Source: Novipirellula caenicola
GTDB taxonomy: Bacteria > Planctomycetota > Planctomycetia > Pirellulales > Pirellulaceae
Assembly (NCBI RefSeq): GCF_039545035.1
Contig: NZ_BAABRO010000028.1
Span: 1-64,000, forward strand
DNA: 64,000 nt
Direction of reading: 5' to 3'
The notes under the pieces are model-generated. The model made no database searches. It saw only the letters and a program-made list of their open reading frames with translations, and was not told the DNA's origin. The translations under genes and the position numbers were made by a program. Position 1 is the first letter of the stretch, and each line of letters begins with the position of its first letter. This document shows, piece after piece, positions 56,020-64,000 of this stretch.

Positions 56020-56303
56020 CGTTTCGATCTTCAATACTGTGAAGGAAATTCAGAAAGGATCGTGGCGTCACGTTACGAGATTTATTGCTTTTCCGCGAGC
56101 ACCCTGGATCAAGTTTTTCTACTTCGAGCACGTGATCAGCCGCCCGGCGGCAGCGAATAAAACGTTCGATTTTGATCGGGCGACTCCCGCCGCACCGCTA
56201 TAAAAAACACCCGCCAAGTGCGAAAGTAGATGGCATTGGGTTTGCGCCGCACCGCTAAATAAGCGGGGGGATGGCGACCGCAACCCTAGGCGAATTTCGC
56301 TCA

Positions 56304-56334
56304 GTTAAAAAAAAGCGGCCTTAGCGATCTACCG
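56304..56334 (-). terminator. Probable terminator overlapping the DUF423 stop
   Basis: Read on the minus strand, AGCGG and CCGCT flank a loop that contains the TAA stop codon, and a tract of eight T residues follows. The stem is short (5 bp), so strength is uncertain. The gap 56035-56303 shows no other feature. Confidence 0.5.
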
Positions 56335-56758
56335 CTTCGGGACGCTTTGCCAAACCGAGCAGCGATAACCAGCCAGCGATCCAAAGCAGCCCGCCGATCG
56401 GGGTAACAGCTCCCAACCAGGGCGTATTCAGGGCCACCAGCAGATAAAGACTGCCGCTAAAAAACAGGATGCCCAGCAACATCAGCCATGCGGCAACGCG
56501 GCGAATGCGGTCCGAGCCGAATGGAATCGCGGCGATCACAAGCAACACGACCGCGTGCACAAGATGGTAGCGAGCCGCCACGTCAAACTGGCCACTTCGC
56601 TTGATGATCGTTTCCGCATCCAACCCACGCGATTGCAAAAAATCGGGCAACCCATGAGCACCAAAGGCTCCGAACAACACAGCCAGTGCACCGCATACCG
56701 CCGCGGCAACCAAGGTGCGTCTTTGCAATTCGGTGCCAATCAATTCGGTGCCAATCAC
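56321..56758 (-). CDS. DUF423 membrane protein
   Basis: A protein of 145 residues with four membrane helices (VAAAVCGALAVLFGAFGAHG, LVHAVVLLVIAAIPFGSD, AAWLMLLGILFFSGSLYLLV and PIGGLLWIAGWLSLLGLA), matching the DUF423 (YgdD-like) family. Function is unknown. GTG at 56758 overlaps the upstream regulator stop by four bases (GTGA), so it is the likely start. The first codons carry a 15-bp direct repeat (GTELIGTEL), possibly a recent slip duplication. Confidence 0.8.
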   Translation of the reverse strand: MIGTELIGTELQRRTLVAAAVCGALAVLFGAFGAHGLPDFLQSRGLDAETIIKRSGQFDVAARYHLVHAVVLLVIAAIPFGSDRIRRVAAWLMLLGILFFSGSLYLLVALNTPWLGAVTPIGGLLWIAGWLSLLGLAKRPEAVDR

Positions 56759-57207
56759 GACTCGAGCAACTTGTTGACAGCTTTGATCAAACGATCCATC
56801 GGGAACGGCTTGCGAATGTAGTCGCTCACCCCAAGCAATTCCGCATACGCCTTGTGACGACTTCCTTCGTTGCCGGTAATCATGATCACGGGCAAAGGCA
56901 CATCACGGACGCGTCGCAGTTTTTCAAGCACCAGAAAACCACTGCGTTTGGGCATCATCATGTCCAAAATCATCAGATCGGGGTTTTCGCGTTCGGCGAG
57001 TGCAAGCCCTTGATTTCCATCGCGAGCAATGACGACTTCGTGACCTGCGCCTTCAAGTGCATAGCGAACCGATTCAATGATTTCATGATCGTCATCGACA
57101 ATCAAAATCCGCTTGCCACCCGAAGCTGCGGCAGTGGTGGGCGCAAGGTCTTTTTCGGAATCGGAGCTCTTCTCGACGGCATCGTCGCTGCTGTTCTCGC
57201 GGGTCAT
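56755..57207 (-). CDS. Response regulator, receiver domain only
   Basis: A single receiver protein of 150 residues. After a polar N-terminus of about 35 residues, the fold starts RILIVDDDHEIIESVRYALE, the phospho-accepting Asp is in PDLMILDMMMPKRSGF, and the conserved Lys is in DYIRKPFPMDRLIKAV. There is no output domain, so it likely acts by protein contact. ATG at 57207 is used because the longer frame begins with TTG. It is coupled to the DUF423 gene. Confidence 0.9.
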   Translation of the reverse strand: MTRENSSDDAVEKSSDSEKDLAPTTAAASGGKRILIVDDDHEIIESVRYALEGAGHEVVIARDGNQGLALAERENPDLMILDMMMPKRSGFLVLEKLRRVRDVPLPVIMITGNEGSRHKAYAELLGVSDYIRKPFPMDRLIKAVNKLLES

Positions 57208-57507
57208 CGTTTCTCGTTCAGGCAAAGCGGAATCAAGCGAAAAAACTGTCTACGCAAAGGGACGCGTCAGCATAGCGTACCAGATGACGGAGCAACACGT
57301 CTGGAAACAGGAAACGAGAGGCAAAATCAATTAGGGGGGGAGAGATCTCTACCCGCAATTCCGGCCCGAGCGTTGTCGCAGACCGCTGCTATCACCGGGG
57401 CTCTGGCATCAAACAGAACCAAAGCGATCAGCCGACCGTCAAATCAGACGCAGCTGGGGAGGGGCTCAAACGGCCGAAAGAAGCGACTAGACTGCCCCGT
57501 AACCGCC

Positions 57508-58476
57508 TCAGTTGGACGAGAATCGAGTGGGCGACGATGCCCAACGATCGCTGGAACCGCTATTCCCGGCGCCGGCGACCACCTTGTCCATGATCCACTG
57601 ATTGATATCGGCCAAGGTGACCGTATTCATCTCATCGTCATCGCAGTACTGGCGAATTTCGAGCTGAGCACGAATCATCATCGCACGTCGCATGTCTTCG
57701 TCGAGCTCGGACGAATCAAACAGCGAGCTTTCGGTTGCCCATTGCCAAAGCATCGGCAAACGTCGCTCACGCAAATCGGACAAATTTGATAACGCACGTC
57801 CGCCGCTCGGCATCCGGCCTCCGAGTGAGACGACTCCCGCGAATCGTTTCGGATCACGAAGCGCAATTCGCATTGCCATAGCGCCACCACTTTGATAGCC
57901 CGCCAACACGATCCGGGATGGATTCACCGAGAAACGCTCTCGCGCCTCATCGATTGCTTGCATTACGTTTTCGTAAGCGGTTTGGATGGCTCCCGGCCGG
58001 GTCCGCCATTCATAGCGATGCCCCGAAGAATCGATCGCACAGCTAGCGCGGACTCCCACGCCAACGTAATTCCGCAGACTGATGTGCGGCATGACTTGCG
58101 TGACTTGGTTTTCGTTGAACCCATCGCTATGCAGCCAAATCAGCAGCGGATATGCGTAATTGGGTTCGTAATGCAGGGGCAAAAAGAATGCCGTCCGTGC
58201 TCCGACGCCTTTGAATTGATCAAAGGGACTAGGGATACCATCGACACCGGATCCCGAATCATGGACGGAATCGTGTACCGAACCTTGCCAACTGCAATCC
58301 TGAAGAAAGCTATCGGAGTTGCCGGCGAAATTTAGACCAGGTTCGTCTTCGGGCATGCCCAAAGATCCTTCGGATGGTGGGTTGTCGTGGGAGGCTTCAT
58401 TCGATCGGGATGTCCCCCAATTTGCCGAAGAAAAAAAACGACTCATAACCAACCGAAAGTTAGAGGAAGGCCCCAT
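57508..58476 (-). CDS. Alpha/beta-hydrolase-fold protein with a displaced nucleophile
   Basis: A protein of 322 residues resembling esterases of the dienelactone hydrolase/feruloyl esterase type. The oxyanion region is YPLLIWLHSDGFNENQVTQV. The nucleophile elbow, normally G-x-S-x-G (as in AGYSMGG), reads LAGYQSGGAMAMRIAL, so the nucleophile position holds Gln and the Ser is one residue later. The C-terminal part has no His where the catalytic His is expected. It may therefore be inactive, or use another mechanism. No signal peptide is obvious. A Met at 58446 is an alternative start. Confidence 0.72.
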   Translation of the reverse strand: MGPSSNFRLVMSRFFSSANWGTSRSNEASHDNPPSEGSLGMPEDEPGLNFAGNSDSFLQDCSWQGSVHDSVHDSGSGVDGIPSPFDQFKGVGARTAFFLPLHYEPNYAYPLLIWLHSDGFNENQVTQVMPHISLRNYVGVGVRASCAIDSSGHRYEWRTRPGAIQTAYENVMQAIDEARERFSVNPSRIVLAGYQSGGAMAMRIALRDPKRFAGVVSLGGRMPSGGRALSNLSDLRERRLPMLWQWATESSLFDSSELDEDMRRAMMIRAQLEIRQYCDDDEMNTVTLADINQWIMDKVVAGAGNSGSSDRWASSPTRFSSN

Positions 58477-58641
58477 CCAGGGTTTATGGAAGATTCCATC
58501 GCACGTGCAAATTCACGTGCGAAAAAAATCGACTCAGCCAACAACGCCGACGCGTTTGATGGATGTCATAAACCTACGCGCAATCAATCACCGATGTCAA
58601 CGCTGAAGCGGATGCTTCAGCGAAAGAACTTGCAAGTTCCG

Positions 58642-59652
<1,011 letters not shown>

Positions 59653-59777
59653 TCATTTCAAATGATTTTCTAATGCGTTATCCTCTCGCAAGCGAGCCGC
59701 GGGTCAAGTAGACGCTCGCTAGATTTCTAGCGTTCCACTGCAAAATCAAGTTCCACTGCAAAACCGAACGCCCGCCG

Positions 59778-61175
59778 CTACTGCGGCAACCGCAACTCAT
59801 CGGCCTCACGCTCTTTGCGGCGGCGCTGCACTTGGCGATCACGACGTGCGATGACGATATTCCAAACGAGGATCGCCAACATCCCCACGCCCACGGCGAC
59901 CGCTGCGAACCAACCGAAAATGCGAACGCCCACCGGATCCGCCTCAGTCGACTCGCGATTGATCATGTCGGCGCCGATCAACAGCGGCCCAAACTGATCG
60001 CCGCCGCCGAACCGCTGCATGTACGCCGTGGGATAACTCCACAAACGAAAGAAAAACGCGTCGGCGGCTACCAACACGGTCAAGTCGGCCACAATAGCCT
60101 CGGATTTCCCTTCCTCCCGCAGCTTGGTTTGCAGGAACGCGGGTAGTGTTTTATACACCAACGAAATCGGGTATCGGTTTTGAAACACCGGCCCATCCCC
60201 TGCGGCATCTTGCCCCGAATCGATTTGCACCTTGACGTTACCGAGGTCGCCCATTGCGTCGACTTGGTAATAATGATCTGCCCCCAACTGTTTGATTCGC
60301 GCCGGTTCGGTAACCGAAATCCGTGTCACTTGAACGACTTCCACCTCCATCCGCAGCCAATCCGCCGTATACTTTTCGGGCGATTTCAGCAACTCGATTG
60401 GCTCGACGGGCTTCGCTGCCACGCGATCCGATTCCGGCACTTTTGAGATCCGATCGGCAGCCGCCAACATCGAGTAAAACAAGTCGCTGTCTTCACTCGA
60501 AAGTGGTTGACGATTACGCGAGGCAACTCCCGAAACCTCACCCAGACTGACGCCTTGCTGTGCGAGTAATTGCCACCCGACTTTCTCTGGCTCTGCCGGG
60601 TACCAATCCAGCGGCAATGCCGCGATCGCGTCCACCACGACGGAATCGTCTCCGCTGTCGGGTGTGGCTTCGATGACAACGCCAACTCCCGCAACCCGGT
60701 CGCCGCTACGAACCGTCGCGGGCAGCCCCGAGGTAACCACTTCGACCGTGCGGCGGCTGTCCTGTTCTCCGATTTCGACCGTGACGAGATTCAAACGTCT
60801 GATTTCCAAGAACTCGACCAATCGTGCGGGAACGTTCAACGATCCCACCTGCACAACCACCCCGTCCACCGCGACGACTTGCCCCAACGTGATCGACGCT
60901 CCGCTCAACGAGCTGGAAACATCGTCAGCAATTAATTTCTCTATAGAGCTACGATTGGTGCGATTGATTCGGTAGATCAGCTTTGCCAGCTCGCCGATCG
61001 ATTCTTCGTCCTCCGCCGGATAGAGCTGTTCGATTCGGGCCGAATCAAAACCGGCCGCCTGCAATGGTTCGGACTGGGCATCGAGCGATTGCGGGAACAG
61101 GCAGGCTGCCAACACAGCCACCATCCCCCACGCCAAACCGGGCAAGAACATCGTGTCGGTGTATCGGTTCATCAT
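59778..61175 (-). CDS. Exported membrane protein, planctomycete type
   Basis: A protein of 465 residues with a signal peptide or N-terminal helix (LPGLAWGMVAVLAACLFP), a large beta-rich extracytoplasmic part, and a C-terminal helix (VRIFGWFAAVAVGVGMLAIL) before a basic tail (ARRDRQVQRRRKEREADELR). It repeats the general design of the upstream gene product at 61172-62668, whose last four bases overlap its start (ATGA). No domain was recognised; the two products probably act together in the envelope. Confidence 0.7.
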   Translation of the reverse strand: MMNRYTDTMFLPGLAWGMVAVLAACLFPQSLDAQSEPLQAAGFDSARIEQLYPAEDEESIGELAKLIYRINRTNRSSIEKLIADDVSSSLSGASITLGQVVAVDGVVVQVGSLNVPARLVEFLEIRRLNLVTVEIGEQDSRRTVEVVTSGLPATVRSGDRVAGVGVVIEATPDSGDDSVVVDAIAALPLDWYPAEPEKVGWQLLAQQGVSLGEVSGVASRNRQPLSSEDSDLFYSMLAAADRISKVPESDRVAAKPVEPIELLKSPEKYTADWLRMEVEVVQVTRISVTEPARIKQLGADHYYQVDAMGDLGNVKVQIDSGQDAAGDGPVFQNRYPISLVYKTLPAFLQTKLREEGKSEAIVADLTVLVAADAFFFRLWSYPTAYMQRFGGGDQFGPLLIGADMINRESTEADPVGVRIFGWFAAVAVGVGMLAILVWNIVIARRDRQVQRRRKEREADELRLPQ

Positions 61176-62668
61176 GACTCTCTCGGTGGATGCAACTTGA
61201 TCTCGTCATCAGCAGGTGAATGATCCACCTGCGAAGGGGCCGGATCGTCACGGCCGGGTGTTAATTGCTCTAGAAACGGCGAAGGTTCGCGTTCAGCGGC
61301 GCGGCGCAGTTGGCGGCTTTGTCGGGCTGAGACGGCGGTTCGCCACATCGCAAACGTGGCCAATCCGACACCAAGCAGCACGGCAAACACGAGCATAGTC
61401 CATAGAGAACGATTCTCGTCGTCGTCCGTCTCCAGTGGCGTCGATTGCGAAAGGGATTCGGTTTGCGCGTCCGGGTCCAGCGTCAAGACACGACCAACGA
61501 TCACGGGAGCGGAATCGGCACCCGCACCAGACCGGTACGCCAACCGTTTCAGAAAGCGGCCTGTGATCCACAACACCGGCCCTTCTTCGCTGGCGGATTC
61601 CTCGGAAACGCCATTGGCAGCGGACATCCCATTGGCAATCGACTCGGGAACGTCATTGACAACGGCCAAAAGCGGACGATCGGCACCGTCGACCGGCCGC
61701 AGCCAAAGATGCCAATACTCGGTGATTCCGTATTCATTTGAGTTGGCGGCATGTCGCTCGACGCGAGCCGGTCGCCCCGCAAACGCAACGACATGGTTCA
61801 AATAGACATCGGGCTGTTGCATCAACGGCAACACGCCTACTTGCGGCACCGCCGGTGGCGTCGCCGTCGGGGTTTGCCCTGTTTTTTGCGGCTCCGATGG
61901 CGTCTCGTCGTCGGCTGCCGCCTCGGTTGCCGTCATCCCGCTCCGACCGTTTTCAAAGCCAAACCGGGCTTCGTCCAAGTAGCGGTACATTGCGTCTCGG
62001 TCACGCGACTGCCAAACCCCCGATTCGGCAACCCGAGACGCGGCGGCCGTGTCGAGCGCGCGGATCAACGCCTGGATCTTCCGCCAAGCATCCCCGCTGG
62101 CGTCATCCCGATCCTCGCTGAAACCCGAGGGGTCCGACGCAACTCGTTCGATCAACTCGCTCCAACTTAAATGAGCCGGGTCCTCGGCGGACTCCTGATC
62201 GGATTGCCAATCGAGCTGCGAAAGCTTGACCGTCCACCCGGTATCGAGCACGGTGAATTGCGGAATTTCTTGGTGTCGACGGATCCTCAGCAGTGTGGCG
62301 AGCCAAAGCTGCTGATCCTCCGGTGGAACGAGTGACACGATCGCTCGCGCGTCGAGCACCAGCTTGGGATCCAGCTCGCGCCAATCCAACACAGTTTCGG
62401 CGGATGCGTCCCCCCCGGCCAGCAGTTTGGACGGCCGATTGGCCGCATAGATTTGACGCGTCGCATCGCTAACGCTTTGCGGCTGCCCCGACGCACCTCC
62501 GAAGAAGGGTTCGTAAACACGCGGTTTAGCGGCTTGTCGCATGACGACCAACACCAAAGCCAAACCGAGCACTAACCGGATCACACGTCGATAGTCTTGA
62601 ACCGTGGCGCCACGCCGTTGACGACGACCATAAAGGCTATCTTCGTTAAATTGAGAAGGGATTTTCAT
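61172..62668 (-). CDS. Membrane protein, planctomycete type
   Basis: A protein of 498 residues with a cytoplasmic basic N-terminus, one helix (VIRLVLGLALVLVVMRQAAK), a large exported middle region, and a second helix near the C-terminus (LWTMLVFAVLLGVGLATFAM). The tail is polar. Proline/threonine-rich linker (TPSEPQKTGQTPTATPPAVP) lies in the middle. ATG at 62668 is preferred over the open frame to 62695. It overlaps the following gene by ATGA; together they form a two-gene operon. Function unknown. Confidence 0.7.
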   Translation of the reverse strand: MKIPSQFNEDSLYGRRQRRGATVQDYRRVIRLVLGLALVLVVMRQAAKPRVYEPFFGGASGQPQSVSDATRQIYAANRPSKLLAGGDASAETVLDWRELDPKLVLDARAIVSLVPPEDQQLWLATLLRIRRHQEIPQFTVLDTGWTVKLSQLDWQSDQESAEDPAHLSWSELIERVASDPSGFSEDRDDASGDAWRKIQALIRALDTAAASRVAESGVWQSRDRDAMYRYLDEARFGFENGRSGMTATEAAADDETPSEPQKTGQTPTATPPAVPQVGVLPLMQQPDVYLNHVVAFAGRPARVERHAANSNEYGITEYWHLWLRPVDGADRPLLAVVNDVPESIANGMSAANGVSEESASEEGPVLWITGRFLKRLAYRSGAGADSAPVIVGRVLTLDPDAQTESLSQSTPLETDDDENRSLWTMLVFAVLLGVGLATFAMWRTAVSARQSRQLRRAAEREPSPFLEQLTPGRDDPAPSQVDHSPADDEIKLHPPRES

Positions 62669-62878
62669 CGGATCTGTCCTCGAATCGCTGGACAAGCTTG
62701 AAGGAGCGACTCGCGAGCCTTAATCTGGTATGGGGGGGAGTTTGGCGAACAATACCGCATCGCGACGGCGTCAATGATGCTAGAATAGCGTTTCGTCCCC
62801 CTGCTCGCCTGACCCTAATCGTGCTGACTCATCCTCATCTTGGCAGCACACCTACAATCCAAATAGCACTCGGTCGTC

Positions 62879-64000
62879 ATGCTCGTATTCTATTCGCGGA
62901 ATTGCTTATCACGGAAGGCATTTTGCCATCGAGCCGTTCGTTTCACGATTTATGTCTTGGCCCTATCACTGTCGATGGCGGGCAGTGGTGCGTCGCTTGC
63001 CTTGGCCGGCGGTGAACCTGCCGAAGACTTTCTCAAACGGCTTCGCGCGGCCGGTTATTACGATATCGCGTTGACGTACCTGGACCGGCTCGATCAATAC
63101 CCCGGCGTGGACGGTTCGCTCAAGGATGCGGTCTCGCTGGAAAAGGCACAGACCTACATTGAAGCCGGGGTTGCTGCTCGCACCGCGACCGAACGAGACG
63201 AGTACTTCGCCAAAGCCGAATCGTCGATCGCCGATTTCCTCAAGAACGATTCTCATCCGCGTGCCCCCGAAGCCCGCTTGCAATTGGGCAAGCTGCAATT
63301 GGTGCGTGCCAACACGCTGATGATGCTGAATCCCGATGACGCCAAAAAGAAAGCGGCACGGGAATCGTATCTCAACGCGGCAAAAACGTTTGACACGATC
63401 GTCGAAAACCTGCGGACCAAGCTCAAGGAGATGCAGGGCGAAAAGATCAACGCCGAAGAGAATCCCCAATTGGCCGAACAGCGAACCCAGTATCGCGCCG
63501 ATTTTCTCGAGGCCAAACTGAACGCCGGTGATGCGCGTCGTTTAGCCGCGACCACCTTTTCCAATCCCGCCAAGGAAGGAAAAAAGCTGCTTGACGAAGC
63601 GATCACTCAATTCACAGATTTGGCCGATAATTACAGCGGTTATGTGACCGGGGCGATCGCCATTTTGCATCTCGGTCAAACGCAACAACTGCTGGGACAA
63701 AACGACGCGGCGCTGGATAGTTTCTTAAAATACCTCGAGCAACCTGATGCCGCTCCGCTTCGTGAAGGACGGTTCGAAGCGACCAGTGCGTTGGCTCAGA
63801 TTTGGTTGGCGAAAACGCCGCCCGACTATCAACCGGCCATCGAACGCGGCCAAGGATTGTTGGACACGATTCGCCCCAACGAAAAACGACTTCCGGCGGC
63901 ACTGCAATTGAAATTGGATGTTGCCAAAGCCTACCTTGCCAAATCGAAAGACACCGACGGGCAAAAGAAAACGGACATCAAACGCGCCGAGTCCGCAGGT
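62879..64000 (+). CDS. Exported TPR-like helical-repeat protein (partial, cut by window end)
   Basis: The frame starts with ATG at 62879 and is still open at the last base, giving 374 complete codons. The product has an N-terminal signal peptide (FTIYVLALSLSMAGSGASLA followed by LAGG) and then helical repeat sequence of the TPR kind (for example EDFLKRLRAAGYYDIALTYL and GAIAILHLGQTQQLLGQNDA). Planctomycetes encode many large exported proteins of this kind; the full length and C-terminal domains are outside the window. Function unknown. It is divergent from the membrane-protein operon. Confidence 0.85.
   Translation, partial: MLVFYSRNCLSRKAFCHRAVRFTIYVLALSLSMAGSGASLALAGGEPAEDFLKRLRAAGYYDIALTYLDRLDQYPGVDGSLKDAVSLEKAQTYIEAGVAARTATERDEYFAKAESSIADFLKNDSHPRAPEARLQLGKLQLVRANTLMMLNPDDAKKKAARESYLNAAKTFDTIVENLRTKLKEMQGEKINAEENPQLAEQRTQYRADFLEAKLNAGDARRLAATTFSNPAKEGKKLLDEAITQFTDLADNYSGYVTGAIAILHLGQTQQLLGQNDAALDSFLKYLEQPDAAPLREGRFEATSALAQIWLAKTPPDYQPAIERGQGLLDTIRPNEKRLPAALQLKLDVAKAYLAKSKDTDGQKKTDIKRAESAG

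Noticed and set aside
58602-58621. Hairpin GCTGAAGC-GGAT-GCTTCAGC after mdh as terminator
   Set aside because: The stem is only 8 bp and no T tract follows on the mdh strand, so a terminator role cannot be supported.

Overview
The window looks like a chromosomal segment from a planctomycete of the Rhodopirellula/Pirellulaceae type. Supporting signs are a secreted Cys-type sulfatase, several large exported proteins that I recognise only as planctomycete-style conserved proteins, a Rho with a Gly/Arg/Asn-rich N-terminal extension, many genes without a clear Shine-Dalgarno, and dispersed palindromes of the CCCGAAGCGTAAGCGAGGGA type. The species assignment is inference. No rRNA, tRNA, CRISPR array, transposase or prophage gene was recognised.

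Layout. 0-12 kb: exported PDZ protein, transketolase, DUF488 protein, sulfatase, CrtI-like FAD oxidoreductase, a MazG-like pyrophosphohydrolase, a five-copy ~175-bp tandem array, and a coupled cdsA-tatD pair. 12-21 kb: membrane Zn-protease, xylonate-type dehydratase, class II FBP aldolase, AMP-forming acyl ligase, folD and sulfite reductase. 21-24.5 kb: a sugar-binding lipoprotein whose two halves are in swapped order, a Ser/Thr kinase homologue with weak ATP-site motifs, and an NMT1/SsuA-type binding lipoprotein. 24.6-29.4 kb: three-gene proton-translocating transhydrogenase and an SsuBC-type ABC permease/ATPase. 29.4-36.5 kb: a seven-gene, mostly ATGA-coupled type II secretion/type IV pilus-like operon (GspG, H, I, J, K, a PilM/PilN fusion and a PilO-cadherin-PilP fusion) lacking the secretin, ATPase and GspF. 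37-45 kb: coiled-coil membrane protein, a histidine-kinase homologue without the phospho-accepting His, an RbsA/RbsC-like sugar ABC pair and a DEAD-box helicase. 45-51 kb: BON protein, GGDEF protein, rho and an RluA-type pseudouridine synthase. 51-56 kb: ketoglutarate-semialdehyde dehydrogenase, a 2-keto-3-deoxypentonate dehydratase-like FAH protein, and an overlapping pyrB-pyrC' pair in which PyrC' has lost its metal ligands. 56-64 kb: DUF423 protein, receiver-only regulator, alpha/beta-hydrolase-fold protein without its nucleophile, malate dehydrogenase, two planctomycete-type membrane proteins and a TPR-like exported protein cut by the window edge.

How the parts may work together. The xylonate-type dehydratase (12.8 kb), the FAH protein (52.8 kb) and the semialdehyde dehydrogenase (51.0 kb) could together convert a pentonate to 2-oxoglutarate (Weimberg route), though they are split over 38 kb. 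The RbsA/RbsC pair and the permuted sugar-binding lipoprotein could form one importer, and the SsuBC-type pair probably works with the binding lipoprotein on the far side of the transhydrogenase genes.

The most striking observations are the circularly permuted periplasmic-binding protein, the run of apparent pseudoenzymes (PyrC', histidine kinase, hydrolase, possibly the Ser/Thr kinase), the PilO-cadherin-PilP fusion, the ~90-residue insert in the RbsC-like permease, and the tandem and palindromic repeats in intergenic regions.
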